The notes under the pieces: generated by a model
What the model saw: the letters and a program-made list of their open reading frames with translations, nothing else
What the model was told of the DNA's origin: nothing
Databases searched by the model: none
Shown: positions 34,720 to 43,475 of the stretch, piece by piece
How positions within the stretch are numbered: the stretch's first letter is position 1
Layout: each line of letters starts with the position of its first letter
Assembly: GCF_001642025.1 (NCBI RefSeq)
Contig: NZ_LWHO01000003.1
Location: 225,279 to 289,278, forward strand
Reading direction: 5' to 3'
Source: Cutibacterium namnetense
Lineage (GTDB): Bacteria; Actinomycetota; Actinomycetes; Propionibacteriales; Propionibacteriaceae
Length of the DNA stretch: 64,000 nt
Made by a program: the position numbers and the translations under genes

Positions 34720-34796
34720 GCCGGGTCGTCTATCGTTGTTAATAAGTCTGTACCGCACCACTGCAGGGGAAGGCACGTGGTACCGGGAGGACGACC

Positions 34797-35294
34797 GTGG
34801 AAACAACACAGCTGGCCAGTGGAACTCTTTTCATCCACTCGGCCCCGACGGCGTTGCGCAGCCATATTGAATGGGCGGCGGATGCTGCATTTGCTATGCC
34901 AGCGCCGTTGCAGTGGACCAGCCAGCCAGTAGAACCGGGTACTTGGAGAGCAGAATCGGCGTGGCGCGGTGACGTCGTTGATGCCCGCAAGTTCATTTCC
35001 ACGCTCGCCGCTTGGCGGCGGGTGCGTGTCGAGGTGACCGTCGAAACAGGGGCTGTCCCGTATCGTTGGAGCGTCACCCCTGATCTGGGCGTCTTTTCCG
35101 CGCCCACCGATGAGGCTGGTTCTGTCCTCGTTGATGAGATGAGGTTGCGGTCGGCGATCACTGCTTCGCGTCGCACTGGGTTACGTCTCGACGATGAGAT
35201 CTGCGACTTGCTGGGCGAGCCGTGGGACGTTGAGCTGGAACCGTATCGAGCCTGCGACCCGTCGCTGCAGGTGCCGTGGCTATCTGCTGGATAA
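34797..35294 (+). CDS. DUF3145 protein
   Basis: A 165-residue actinobacterial protein of unknown function. The family N-terminus (GTLFIHSAPTALRSHIEWA) and LQWTSQPVEPGTWRAESAW are recognisable, as is the ending ACDPSLQVPWLSAG. It has no membrane segment. In Streptomyces and mycobacteria the homologue lies beside the fatty-acid synthase genes, as here opposite fabF, so a link to lipid metabolism is often suspected; this is a positional inference. GTG 34797 follows GGGAGGACG. Confidence 0.88.
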   Translation: METTQLASGTLFIHSAPTALRSHIEWAADAAFAMPAPLQWTSQPVEPGTWRAESAWRGDVVDARKFISTLAAWRRVRVEVTVETGAVPYRWSVTPDLGVFSAPTDEAGSVLVDEMRLRSAITASRRTGLRLDDEICDLLGEPWDVELEPYRACDPSLQVPWLSAG

Positions 35295-35321
35295 AAGGCG
35301 GCTGCTTACGGATTGAAGAAT

Positions 35322-35353
35322 CATGGGGGCTGATCACGATGATCAGCCCCATG
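35322..35353. terminator. bidirectional terminator between DUF3145 and fabF
   Basis: CATGGGGGCTGATCA (35322-35336) pairs with TGATCAGCCCCATG (35340-35353) through a 3-base loop and one bulge: 14 base pairs. It lies 5 bases past fabF and 28 past DUF3145. Confidence 0.8.
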
Positions 35354-35357
35354 GCTG

Positions 35358-36629
35358 TCAGTGGGTGGCGTTGGCGTTGGTGAACGCCAAGGTGACGTTG
35401 TGCCCCCCGAACCCGAAAGAATTATTGAGAGCAGCCAGATCACCGTTGGGCAGGTCGGTCGTATGGGTGACGACGTTGACTTCCAAGTCCTCTTCGAGAT
35501 GCTCGATATTGATGGTGCCAGGCACCTGGCGCTTCAGCAGGGCCATCACTGCTGCGAAGGATTCCAACGCTCCAGCTCCACCCAGCAGGTGTCCCGTCAT
35601 TGACTTCGTGCCGTTGACGAGCACCTGATCAGTGGCCTTCCCCAGGACCGCGGCAACAGAGTGCGCCTCCGCAGTGTCTCCGAGCGGGGTCGAGGTGGCG
35701 TGGGCGTTGACGTGGTTGATGTCGCAGGGGGATAGCCCAGCGGATGCGAGGGCCTTGCGCATCGCGGACGCCTGACCAGAGCCAGTGGGATCGGGCTGAA
35801 CGATGTCGTGCGAATCAGCTGAAATACCGGATCCAGCAAGAGTGCCGTAGATCTTCGCACCGCGGGCTTGAGCATGCTCAAGTGTCTCAATGACCATGAT
35901 CGCTGCCCCCTCGCCGATGACGAAGCCGTCACGATCAGCGTCCCATGGACGTGAGGCGTGTTCGGGATCGTCGTTGCGAGTGGACAAAGCTTTCATTTGG
36001 GCGAAGGCGGCCACCGGCAACGGATGGATGATAGCTTCGGCGCCGCCGACGACGGCAATGTCAGCCCGTCCTAGACGAATCTGATCCAAGCCCAGCGAAA
36101 TCGCCTCGGAAGATGACGCGCAAGCCGAAACAGGGGTATGGACTCCCGCTTTGGCATGCACCATCAGGCCAATATTGGCCGCCGGGGCGTTGGCCATCAG
36201 CATCGGAACGGTAAAGGGGCTAACCCGCTTGAAGCCTTTGTCCTTCTGGATATCCCACTGACCGAGTAAGGAGTGCAGGCCACCAATACCGGTAGCGCAG
36301 CACACTACTAAACGCTCCGGGTCGATGCCGTTGGACCCGGAATCGTCGTCGGGCTCAGGAAGCTCTAGGCCGGCGTCGGCCCAGGCCTCCTTGGCCGCGA
36401 CCAGGGCCAACTGACTCGAGCGGTCTAGCCGGCGGGCCTGTGGGCGCGGCAGGTGGTTACTTGGATCATCGACCGCCGGAGCGGCGAATTTGACGGGAAC
36501 GTCGTCAATCCAGTCAAAGTCGAGGGTGTGCACCCCGTTTCGACCTTCCAGGAGCCCCTGCCAGGTGGTGGGGGCGTCGGGTCCCAACGGTGTGGTGGCC
36601 CCGAAACCAGTGATGACGACGTCGCTCAT
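35358..36629 (-). CDS. fabF: beta-ketoacyl-ACP synthase II
   Basis: A 423-residue condensing enzyme for fatty-acid elongation. The catalytic cysteine is in PVSACASSSEAI, the histidines in NAHATSTPLGDTAEAHSV and GTKSMTGHLLGGAG, and the start VVITGFGATTPLG is canonical. It is the last gene of the minus-strand fatty-acid operon. A strong hairpin lies between acpP and fabF. It starts 72 bases after the acpP stop. In Streptomyces the homologue is also next to DUF3145. Confidence 0.95.
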   Translation of the reverse strand: MSDVVITGFGATTPLGPDAPTTWQGLLEGRNGVHTLDFDWIDDVPVKFAAPAVDDPSNHLPRPQARRLDRSSQLALVAAKEAWADAGLELPEPDDDSGSNGIDPERLVVCCATGIGGLHSLLGQWDIQKDKGFKRVSPFTVPMLMANAPAANIGLMVHAKAGVHTPVSACASSSEAISLGLDQIRLGRADIAVVGGAEAIIHPLPVAAFAQMKALSTRNDDPEHASRPWDADRDGFVIGEGAAIMVIETLEHAQARGAKIYGTLAGSGISADSHDIVQPDPTGSGQASAMRKALASAGLSPCDINHVNAHATSTPLGDTAEAHSVAAVLGKATDQVLVNGTKSMTGHLLGGAGALESFAAVMALLKRQVPGTINIEHLEEDLEVNVVTHTTDLPNGDLAALNNSFGFGGHNVTLAFTNANATH

Positions 36630-36668
36630 GAATTCTCCAGTATGGGTGATGGGTTGGTGCGAGCTAGA

Positions 36669-36692
36669 GTCCGGGACTGACGAGTCCCGGAC
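36669..36692 (-). terminator. intercistronic hairpin between acpP and fabF
   Basis: GTCCGGGACT (36669-36678) and AGTCCCGGAC (36683-36692) are perfect 10-bp arms around a GACG tetraloop. It starts 10 bases after the acpP stop codon. It could act as a partial terminator or 3' stabiliser that keeps acpP mRNA above fabF mRNA. Confidence 0.75.
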
Positions 36693-36701
36693 GCCCTGGA
36701 A

Positions 36702-36947
36702 TCAGCCCTGGTGCTCGACGATGTAGTTGACGGCGTCGCCAACGGTCTTGATGTTCTTGGACTCCTCGTCAGGAATCTCAACGCCGAACTTCTCGTCACA
36801 GGCGTAGATGATCTCGACCATGGACAGCGAGTCGACGTCGAGGTCATCGACAAAGGACTTCTCAAGGGTGACCTCGGACTGGTCGACACCGGTGATGTCG
36901 TTGACGATGTCAGCCATGTCGGCAAGGATCTGGTCTTTGTCAGCCAT
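36702..36947 (-). CDS. acpP: acyl carrier protein
   Basis: An 81-residue acidic carrier. The phosphopantetheine site is Ser40 in DVDSLSMVEII. The rest matches AcpP, including the acidic helix around FVDDLDVDS and DEESKNIKTVGDAV. ATG 36947 follows AAAGGAAC. It is flanked by fabH and fabF, and the gaps of 82 and 72 bases, larger than elsewhere in the operon, suggest separate control of this abundantly needed protein. Confidence 0.96.
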   Translation of the reverse strand: MADKDQILADMADIVNDITGVDQSEVTLEKSFVDDLDVDSLSMVEIIYACDEKFGVEIPDEESKNIKTVGDAVNYIVEHQG

Positions 36948-37029
36948 GATGGTTGTTCCTTTTCTTATCGTTACCTTCGGGGTATAGGCCCGGAGTCTGC
37001 GGGTGTTCTTCTCGCGAAGAACGTATGGT

Positions 37030-38028
37030 TCAGGGGAGGCGGATGACCTGGCCGGCGTAAACCAGCCCAGCTCCGAATCCGATGATGAGGGCGAGGTCAC
37101 CGCTGTGAGCCTCTCCACGCTGAAGCATACGGTCAATGGCGATCGGAACGGATGCGGCGGAGGTGTTTCCCATATCCGCGATGTCATGGCACACGGCCAC
37201 TGACTCAGGCAGCTTAAGGTGGCGACAAACGACGTCGGTAATCCGGTCATTAGCCTGATGCGGGATGAAGACATCGAGGTCTTCGGGGGTGATTCCGGCT
37301 TTGGCGACGGCCTCGGCGGCGCGCTTGGCGACGTCAGTCATAGCCCACTTGAAGACCGCTCGACCGTCCATGTGAATGAGGGGGTGGATCTTGTCGGGAT
37401 CGGCGCTAGCCGCTGACCACTCGTCGAGCTCGATGGTTTTGAGCTGATCAGAGCGAGATCCCCACACGACCGGGCCAATCCCCGGCTCATCGCTGGCGCC
37501 GATGATTGCGGCACCAGCCCCATCAGAGAAGAGGAAGGCGGTGGAGCGATCGTTGAGATCCGTCATCTCTGAGAGTTTCTCGACACCGATAACGAGGACG
37601 TGACTCGCTGATCCGGTACGGATCAGCGAATCGGCCAGAGCGGTCGAGTAGCAAAATCCAGCACACGCGCCGTTGAGGTCGAAGGCAGCAGCGTTGCCCA
37701 AGCCGAGCTCGCGGGCGATGTAGGTTGCCAAGCTGGGGGATGGGCGGTGGTGTGAAACGGTCGCCACGATGATGGCATCGATTTGTGATGTTTCCAGTCC
37801 CGATCGCTCGAGGGCGGTGCGGGCGGTTGTGGCGCCCATCGACACCACGGTCTCGGAATCGGTAGCCCAGCGACGCTCGGTGATGCCGGTGCGCTGCTCG
37901 ATCCACTCCGGGGTGGAGTCGATGAGCGTGCACATCTCCTCGTTGGTGACCACTCGTGATCCGCGAGCCGACCCGGTGGACAGGAACTTCGAGTAGCCGT
38001 GGACCGGACGGGTCCTGATGGCTGTCAT
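37030..38028 (-). CDS. fabH: beta-ketoacyl-ACP synthase III
   Basis: A 332-residue enzyme that condenses acyl-CoA primers with malonyl-ACP. The triad residues are present: cysteine in [17 protein letters not shown], histidine in [11 protein letters not shown] and asparagine in [12 protein letters not shown]. In actinobacteria making branched fatty acids, FabH selects branched primers; propionibacteria are rich in iso/anteiso C15, but the sequence does not prove specificity. ATG 38028 overlaps the fabD stop by four bases. Confidence 0.95.
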   Translation of the reverse strand: MTAIRTRPVHGYSKFLSTGSARGSRVVTNEEMCTLIDSTPEWIEQRTGITERRWATDSETVVSMGATTARTALERSGLETSQIDAIIVATVSHHRPSPSLATYIARELGLGNAAAFDLNGACAGFCYSTALADSLIRTGSASHVLVIGVEKLSEMTDLNDRSTAFLFSDGAGAAIIGASDEPGIGPVVWGSRSDQLKTIELDEWSAASADPDKIHPLIHMDGRAVFKWAMTDVAKRAAEAVAKAGITPEDLDVFIPHQANDRITDVVCRHLKLPESVAVCHDIADMGNTSAASVPIAIDRMLQRGEAHSGDLALIIGFGAGLVYAGQVIRLP

Positions 38029-38957
38029 GCATTCTCCTTGCTGGAGTGGGCCGCGACGAACTCGCGGGCGGCCGGGATCTGATCGGGAGTGTTGAGGTTG
38101 AACAACTCAACCCCCTTGAGGTTGCGTTTGGCGATACCAGTCAGAGTACCGGCCGGGGCGAGTTCGAGAAGGCCAGTAACACTGCGCTCAACCATGGTGT
38201 CCATGCATAGGTCCCAGCGGACCGGATGGGCAACCTGATTGACGAGGCGATTGGCGAACTCACGTCCGTCAGTGACGACGTTGCCGTCAAGGTTGGACAG
38301 CAGGGCCACCGAAGGAGTGGTGGTCGGCATGGCAGCCGCCACCTCGCGCAGGTGATCGACTGCCGGCTCCATATGAACCGTGTGGAAGGCCCCCGCGACC
38401 GACAACGGGAAGAGCCGGGTACGCGACGGCGGTTTGGCTGCGAAAGCTTCGAGCTGCTCGACGGTACCGGCGGCTACGACCTGTCCCTTGCCATTGTGGT
38501 TGGCTGGGGTGAGCCCAGCGGCTTCAATGGCGGCTAGTACCTCATCGGCATCACCGCCGATGACAGCGGTCATGGAGGTGGCAGTGCGTGACGCGGCTTC
38601 TGCCATGGCCCGACCGCGCTCGCGCACTAGAACCATGGCGGCTTCGGCAGAGAAGGCTCCGGCGGCAGCGCCGGCGGGAATTTCTCCGACAGAGTGGCCG
38701 GCGAGCAGATCGGCCCGAGAGAAGATCTCGGGATCAACTGACCAAGCGGTGGCCAGTGCGGCGGCGACCAGCAGCGGCTGGGCGACCGCAGTGTCTTTGA
38801 TGGTCGTCTCGTCGGAGGTCGTGCCATGAGTCACCAGATCGATATCCGCCACCGCCGAGAGCCACGCGAGGTGGTCGGAAAAGGTGGGGTCGGACATCCA
38901 ATCCGACAGGAATCCTGGTTTTTGGGCCCCTTGGCCCGGAGCAACAATTGCAAGCAC
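38025..38957 (-). CDS. fabD: malonyl-CoA:ACP acyltransferase
   Basis: A 310-residue malonyl transferase. It begins [11 protein letters not shown], the catalytic serine is in [19 protein letters not shown], the arginine in [11 protein letters not shown], and the histidine in [13 protein letters not shown] 38957 matches the family N-terminus; the long upstream open frame to 39326 runs through the non-coding region and panE. It starts the fab operon. The 130 bases upstream contain the panE terminator and a 17-base palindrome. Confidence 0.93.
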   Translation of the reverse strand: MLAIVAPGQGAQKPGFLSDWMSDPTFSDHLAWLSAVADIDLVTHGTTSDETTIKDTAVAQPLLVAAALATAWSVDPEIFSRADLLAGHSVGEIPAGAAAGAFSAEAAMVLVRERGRAMAEAASRTATSMTAVIGGDADEVLAAIEAAGLTPANHNGKGQVVAAGTVEQLEAFAAKPPSRTRLFPLSVAGAFHTVHMEPAVDHLREVAAAMPTTTPSVALLSNLDGNVVTDGREFANRLVNQVAHPVRWDLCMDTMVERSVTGLLELAPAGTLTGIAKRNLKGVELFNLNTPDQIPAAREFVAAHSSKENA

Positions 38958-39025
38958 ATCCCCACTGTGCCCCCTTGAAGGGCCTGACGCGAGCCAGGGA
39001 ACCGACGAAGTACCCACGGTGGTCA

Positions 39026-39042
39026 TTGTGGGATCCCCACAA
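39026..39042. promoter_or_regulatory. candidate operator upstream of fabD (TTGTGGG-ATC-CCCACAA)
   Basis: A perfect palindrome with 7-bp arms, 69 bases before the fabD start and 22 bases from the panE terminator stem. It is well placed to bind the FasR-like regulator encoded at 41994-43235, which in Streptomyces activates the fab operon. The assignment is positional. Confidence 0.5.
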
Positions 39043-39063
39043 ATTGGCAGGGGGGATCCTCCA

Positions 39064-39101
39064 AAAATAGGGCTTAGAAGGGTTGTATCAGGCCCTATTT
39101 T
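39064..39101 (-). terminator. terminator of panE-like gene, overlapping its 3' end
   Basis: On the minus strand AAAATAGGGC and GCCCTATTTT form a 10-bp stem ending in a T-run, typical of intrinsic termination. The 5' arm overlaps the last codons of the panE-like gene. It isolates fabD from upstream transcription. Confidence 0.8.
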
Positions 39102-40002
39102 CAGCTTCCCGTCGTCCCAGAATGGCAGCAATGACGTCATTGACCGGGGTATCGACGCCGACCTCGTCACCCAACCCGGGGACAGCTCCCACCTGAGCAG
39201 CGTATTCGCTGGGGCGTCCGGCAAGGATGTCGCGCTGGAAGGACGTGGTTGACGCGGGATCCTGCCCGGCAAGGAACGCGAGGTTCTTTTCGACGAAGTC
39301 GTCGGCGAGCTTGGCACCGTGAGCACGGGCTACCTGAGCTGTCTCGTCGATACATCGAGCGAAGACGTCGCGGTAGGTGCTAAGGAGATCTCCCAGAGAG
39401 ACGTCAAGTACCGCACCGCAGGCCCCTTGCGGGACGACAGAACACATTTTGACCCACAACGTGGTGGTGATGTCCGCCACGTCGGGACAGGTGAGCCCGC
39501 CCTTACGACAGGCCTCTCGCAACTGATCGATGATGGGATTGGGGGAATCGTCAATGGTCGAGACCTCGAACATTCGAGGGCCTCCCAAGTCCATGATCAA
39601 ACCCGGTTCCACGATCTTGACCCATTGCCGGCATACCCCTGGCGCGACATGCTCAGGGCCAATAATCGCTGAAAGCTCGCGCGGCGCGATGACGCCGTTT
39701 TGAGTGGTTACGACCATAGTACGGGGGCCTATCAGCGCGGGCAGGTATGCGCGCGCGGCCTGTGCGATCTGGAAGGTCTTGGTGCACAGTAAGACGACGT
39801 CAACCTGGCCAATCTCGGATGCCTTGTCAGTGACGGGCACGTCAAGTGTCAACTCTGTATTGCCGACCAGGCGCAGGCCGTGTTCGCGGATGGCGCTGAG
39901 GGTCTTGCCACGGGCGATGAAGGATACGTCCATTCCGGCATGTGCCAGAGCGGCCCCGTAGAAACCGCCGATGGCACCGGCTCCGACGACTACAGCTTTC
40001 AT
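39088..40002 (-). CDS. ketopantoate reductase-like protein (ApbA/PanE family)
   Basis: A 304-residue NADPH-dependent oxidoreductase. The Rossmann glycine motif KAVVVGAGAIGGFYGAALAHAG opens the protein (shown to position 22), with VVLLCTKTFQIAQAA and TTQNGVIAPRELSAIIGPEH. The C-terminal domain has the helical substrate-binding pattern (WVKMCSVVPQGACGAVLDV). The family includes ketopantoate reductase, but also many ketoacid reductases, so panE is not certain. ATG 40002 follows GGAGGAG. It overlaps the NifX-like gene by four bases. Confidence 0.85.
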   Translation of the reverse strand: MKAVVVGAGAIGGFYGAALAHAGMDVSFIARGKTLSAIREHGLRLVGNTELTLDVPVTDKASEIGQVDVVLLCTKTFQIAQAARAYLPALIGPRTMVVTTQNGVIAPRELSAIIGPEHVAPGVCRQWVKIVEPGLIMDLGGPRMFEVSTIDDSPNPIIDQLREACRKGGLTCPDVADITTTLWVKMCSVVPQGACGAVLDVSLGDLLSTYRDVFARCIDETAQVARAHGAKLADDFVEKNLAFLAGQDPASTTSFQRDILAGRPSEYAAQVGAVPGLGDEVGVDTPVNDVIAAILGRREAENRA

Positions 40003-40364
40003 GACTCCTCCGTGTCCCTGGCAGCGACATATGCCGAAGCTATGGCCTGCTCCACTGACTGCCTGGCCTGAGGCAATGTCGCCGACAATAGCGGGATGTT
40101 CATGGCCGCCAGGGTGCGCTGCATTCCGATCCCGGCGTGGGTAGCGACGCATGCTACGACGTCGTGCTCGCGCAAGAAGCGAACGATGCGGGCGTGGTGG
40201 CTACCCTCGGTGCCCTCATCGTGGAGGCGGTCCCATTCGACCTTAAAGGTCTGCCAGTCGGCGATGTGACCGTTGTCGTCAACCTGTGCAACGGCCACCA
40301 TGGGCGCCTTGCCGAATCGCGGTTCTACTGAGCCGTCCGGGCGAACGGGGATCATGACGTTCAT
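39999..40364 (-). CDS. NifX/NifB-type dinitrogenase cofactor domain protein
   Basis: A 121-residue single-domain protein of the family that binds iron-molybdenum cofactor precursors in nitrogen fixers. Visible features are MNVMIPVRPDGSVEPRFGKA, a central HHARIVRFLREHDVVACVAT and the AGIGMQRTLAAMNIPL ending typical of the fold. No nitrogenase gene is present. In non-fixing bacteria such proteins occur as orphan domains with unknown function. It overlaps a PanE-like gene and is divergent from an MFS transporter. Confidence 0.82.
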   Translation of the reverse strand: MNVMIPVRPDGSVEPRFGKAPMVAVAQVDDNGHIADWQTFKVEWDRLHDEGTEGSHHARIVRFLREHDVVACVATHAGIGMQRTLAAMNIPLLSATLPQARQSVEQAIASAYVAARDTEES

Positions 40365-40526
40365 AACGAGAGCCTAGCTCCCCTAGCCGATGAATTCGGT
40401 GGCGGAAGCGACACAATGCGGGGTGCTGTGCGCGGAACGACGGTTGTGGACTGTAGCGTTAAGGTCTTGGCCGAGCAATAGGCGCTCGGTTAAGGTTTGC
40501 AATTCAGTTATAGAGAAGGCGAGTAC

Positions 40527-41972
40527 ATGGCGTCGAATGGTCCTGTGCCAGTGAAAACAGAACCTGATGATCTCGGGTTAGAGTGCGCGAGAAAAAGAGG
40601 TCGATCGAGTCGTGCTGTCTTCATTGCGGTGACGGCGGCAGCTCTGGGAATCACCTATGGATATGATATTTCCAATACCGCGGCTGCCTTGCAATTTGTG
40701 CAGCGAGACTTTGGTATCTATAGCGCCATTAACACGACATCCGTAGTGGGTCAAATAATAGGTGCCATTCTTGGCGGCCCCACGGCTAATTCTATCGGAC
40801 GTAAGAAATCGATGCTGGCCATCGCGGCAGGGTACACGATTTTCGCTATCCTGACGGCCATCTCCCCGTCCGCCACGTTGTTCCTTGCTATGCGGGTTCT
40901 GTTGGGTATTACCATCGGACTTTCTATTACTGTCGTCCCAGTATTTATCGCCGAATCGGCTCCGGCATCGCGGCGTGGTGGACTGGCAACTGCATATCAA
41001 GTTACATGCGTTATTGGAATAATCTTAGGCTATCTCGTCGGTTATTCTTTGCTGCCCACCAATACGTGGCGCTGGATTCTCGGTGTCGCGGCCGTCCCGG
41101 CATTCATCGTGCTCCTCATGCTTATCCGTACTCAGGAGACTCCCTCGTGGTACATGCTCAAGGGGCGCGAAGATGAGGCTCGTCGCGCGATGGAGCGCAT
41201 TGAGCCGGCCGAACTGGTTGAGCAGAGTCTCGATGAGATTCGCAACTCCTTGTCTTCTCGACCCTCGGGGTCAGCGTGGGGGCGGCTGCGTGAGATGTTC
41301 CATGGGGGCATGGCTCGAGCCACGATCTTTGCTATCGTGCTTGGATTTTCAATCCAGATCACTGGTATCAATGCAACAATCTACTATGCGCCTGGAATCT
41401 ATTCACGGATGGGATTTACTGACACTGCTACAACCTATCTAGTGCCGTCTCTGGTCCAATTCCTATCACTGATAAGTGTCGTCATCTCGATGCTCGTCAT
41501 TGATAAAGTGGGACGTCGGTTTGTTCTCATTACGGGAATATCAACAATGATCGTTGCGACCGTCGTACTCATTGTGACATATATGGCGAGTGGCTTTGAA
41601 GGAGTCGTCGCCGGTGTTACCGGCCTCGTTGGGATGTCCCTATTTACTATGGGATTTACCTTCGGATTTGGTTCCATTGTATGGGTCTATGCCGGTGAGA
41701 TTTTCCCGGCTCGCTACCGCTCACTCGGCGCATCATTGATACTCGCCGCGGATTTGATCGCCAATGCGATCACTGCTCAGTTGGGGGCTGCGATGCTCGA
41801 TGGTATCGGGCTGGCCGGAACATTCGGCGTTTACGGTGGCCTTCTTGTTCTCGCGCTGCTATTCTTGCTGCGATACGCCCCGGAAACTTCCGGTCGCTCG
41901 CTTGAGGAGATCCAGGACTACTGGAACAACGGTGCTCGGTGGCCTGAGGCTGATTCGCCCGCCATGGGGTGA
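40527..41972 (+). CDS. MFS sugar-porter family transporter
   Basis: A 481-residue transporter with 12 predicted segments and a 25-residue charged N-terminus. Sugar-porter signatures: GPTANSIGRKKSM between segments 2 and 3, RVLLGITIGLSITVVPVFIAESAPASRRGG (in part), QITGINATIYYAPGI, DKVGRRFV and YAPETSGRSLEEI at the end. The substrate is probably a sugar or polyol. Codon use is noticeably more AT-rich than its neighbours (several ATA and AAT codons in 40640-41660), a sign of recent acquisition. ATG 40527 follows AAGGCGAG. It ends 22 bases from the convergent FasR-like gene. Confidence 0.87.
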   Translation: MASNGPVPVKTEPDDLGLECARKRGRSSRAVFIAVTAAALGITYGYDISNTAAALQFVQRDFGIYSAINTTSVVGQIIGAILGGPTANSIGRKKSMLAIAAGYTIFAILTAISPSATLFLAMRVLLGITIGLSITVVPVFIAESAPASRRGGLATAYQVTCVIGIILGYLVGYSLLPTNTWRWILGVAAVPAFIVLLMLIRTQETPSWYMLKGREDEARRAMERIEPAELVEQSLDEIRNSLSSRPSGSAWGRLREMFHGGMARATIFAIVLGFSIQITGINATIYYAPGIYSRMGFTDTATTYLVPSLVQFLSLISVVISMLVIDKVGRRFVLITGISTMIVATVVLIVTYMASGFEGVVAGVTGLVGMSLFTMGFTFGFGSIVWVYAGEIFPARYRSLGASLILAADLIANAITAQLGAAMLDGIGLAGTFGVYGGLLVLALLFLLRYAPETSGRSLEEIQDYWNNGARWPEADSPAMG

Positions 41973-41993
41973 GCGCGAGATGAGTCCGCGGCG

Positions 41994-43235
41994 TCAGCTC
42001 TTTAGCCGCCCCAAGGTGATTGCCAGGCGCAGTACATAGGCCTCTCGAGGATCCGATGGGGAGTAGCCAGTGACGTCCTGGATTCTCTTGAGGCGGTAGC
42101 GCACGGTATTGGGATGAATAAACATCGCCCGACCCGTGCCTTCCACCGAGCAGCCATGATCGAGGAAAGAGACAGTTGTATCCATGAGGTCTCCGCTGGC
42201 TGCCGCGAGGGGGTTATAGACCTCGTTGACGAGCCACGCGGTGGCGTCGGCGTCACCGGAAAGGACTTGTTCGGGAAGCAAGTCGACGGCCGCCATGACC
42301 CGCGGACCCTCTGGCCAGGCTCGTGCCGCGCGCGCTCCAGACAGGGCGGCACGAGCGGATGTCGGGGCCAGCGTGAGATCGGCCACGACGGGTCCGACGA
42401 CGATTGGCCCTGGCGCGAAGTGGTCTGCGAGAGCTTCGCTGGCGGCTACGGCTGCCGGATCGTCAACGAGTTTGTTGCTGGCCAAGATGACGACTAAACG
42501 GTCGGACTGTACGGCGGCCAGCACCGTCATCTGCATGCGTTCCCCATCGCGGCGCAGTACGTGGAGTTCATGCTCGGTTGTCGGTGCTCGTCCGACGACG
42601 ACGCATAGGTTGATGTCCGGGCGCCAGCCGAGAGTGGAGGCTCGCGAAATGAGCTGTTCATCGGCATCGGCTCGCACGACCGCATCAACGACGAGGGACT
42701 CCAGACGCTCATCCCAAGTACCGCGACGCTCGGCAGCTCGCGCGTAAACCTCGGCGGCGGCGAAGGCCACTTCGCGGGAATAGTGGACGATGGCCGTGCG
42801 CAGTACTTGGCGATCGCCGCGTGGCATCTCGGTCTCAATTTGAGCCTCGACGACGTCGATCGTGGTGCGGACGAGTTCGACGGTCTGATGCAAGGAAATC
42901 TTGCGGGTCATGGATCGGGGTGCCACGTCGAAGACATCGGTGGGGGAGTAGGGCTCGGCGTCGTCGTCGGCAAACCATTGGACGAAACCGTCGATACCTG
43001 AGCGAGCCACGATCGAGATCCACGATCTCTCCTCGGCTGACAGATCACGGAACCAGGAGTGTCGACGACCCATTTCCTCAAGTGTGGCCGTCGTCATCGC
43101 CGAGGTGCGGGCCATCAGTCTTTTAGCGATGGTTCTACGTGTGCGGTCAGAAGACACCACCGTACGGCCGGTACTCGATGTGCGTGCGCTACCCGTTCGA
43201 CGTGCGGACGTCGTCGCGATGTCGTTTCTGACCAC
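41994..43235 (-). CDS. fasR: FasR-like PucR/CdaR-type transcriptional regulator
   Basis: A 413-residue regulator. The N-terminal 40 residues are Ser/Thr/Arg-rich and may be dispensable. A middle domain (SWISIVARSGIDGFVQWF, then LVVDAVVRADADEQLISRAS) resembles GGDEF-related sensory modules of PucR proteins, and the C-terminal PucR helix-turn-helix is clear (GRAMFIHPNTVRYRLKRIQD). In Streptomyces the homologue FasR sits directly upstream of fabD and activates the fab operon. Here three genes lie between it and fabD. Start GTG 43235 follows GGGGG. The function call is by family and synteny. Confidence 0.82.
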   Translation of the reverse strand: MVRNDIATTSARRTGSARTSSTGRTVVSSDRTRRTIAKRLMARTSAMTTATLEEMGRRHSWFRDLSAEERSWISIVARSGIDGFVQWFADDDAEPYSPTDVFDVAPRSMTRKISLHQTVELVRTTIDVVEAQIETEMPRGDRQVLRTAIVHYSREVAFAAAEVYARAAERRGTWDERLESLVVDAVVRADADEQLISRASTLGWRPDINLCVVVGRAPTTEHELHVLRRDGERMQMTVLAAVQSDRLVVILASNKLVDDPAAVAASEALADHFAPGPIVVGPVVADLTLAPTSARAALSGARAARAWPEGPRVMAAVDLLPEQVLSGDADATAWLVNEVYNPLAAASGDLMDTTVSFLDHGCSVEGTGRAMFIHPNTVRYRLKRIQDVTGYSPSDPREAYVLRLAITLGRLKS

Positions 43236-43475
43236 CTAAGCCCCCCTCAGCGAGACTTCGGTCAGTCTAGTGGGGGCGATGTCTTAAGCGGAGGGTCGCC
43301 AGCAGATGGCGAACAGATCTGGGGATTACGCGCTGAGTCGATTTACGGCACTTCCGAGTGACTTTTCTTCCATAAGACGACACAATAAGTTGGCGGGGGC
43401 CCTTGGGCCGCCACCTCGAACCGTCACCGGTGATGTCGCCGGATGTGCGTCAATGTCGATGAGAAAGGACCCGGC

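Noticed and set aside
41994-43235. FasR-like protein as a purine-catabolism regulator (PucR)
   Set aside because: The helix-turn-helix is shared by PucR and FasR, but no purine genes are nearby and synteny with fab and aceE favours FasR.
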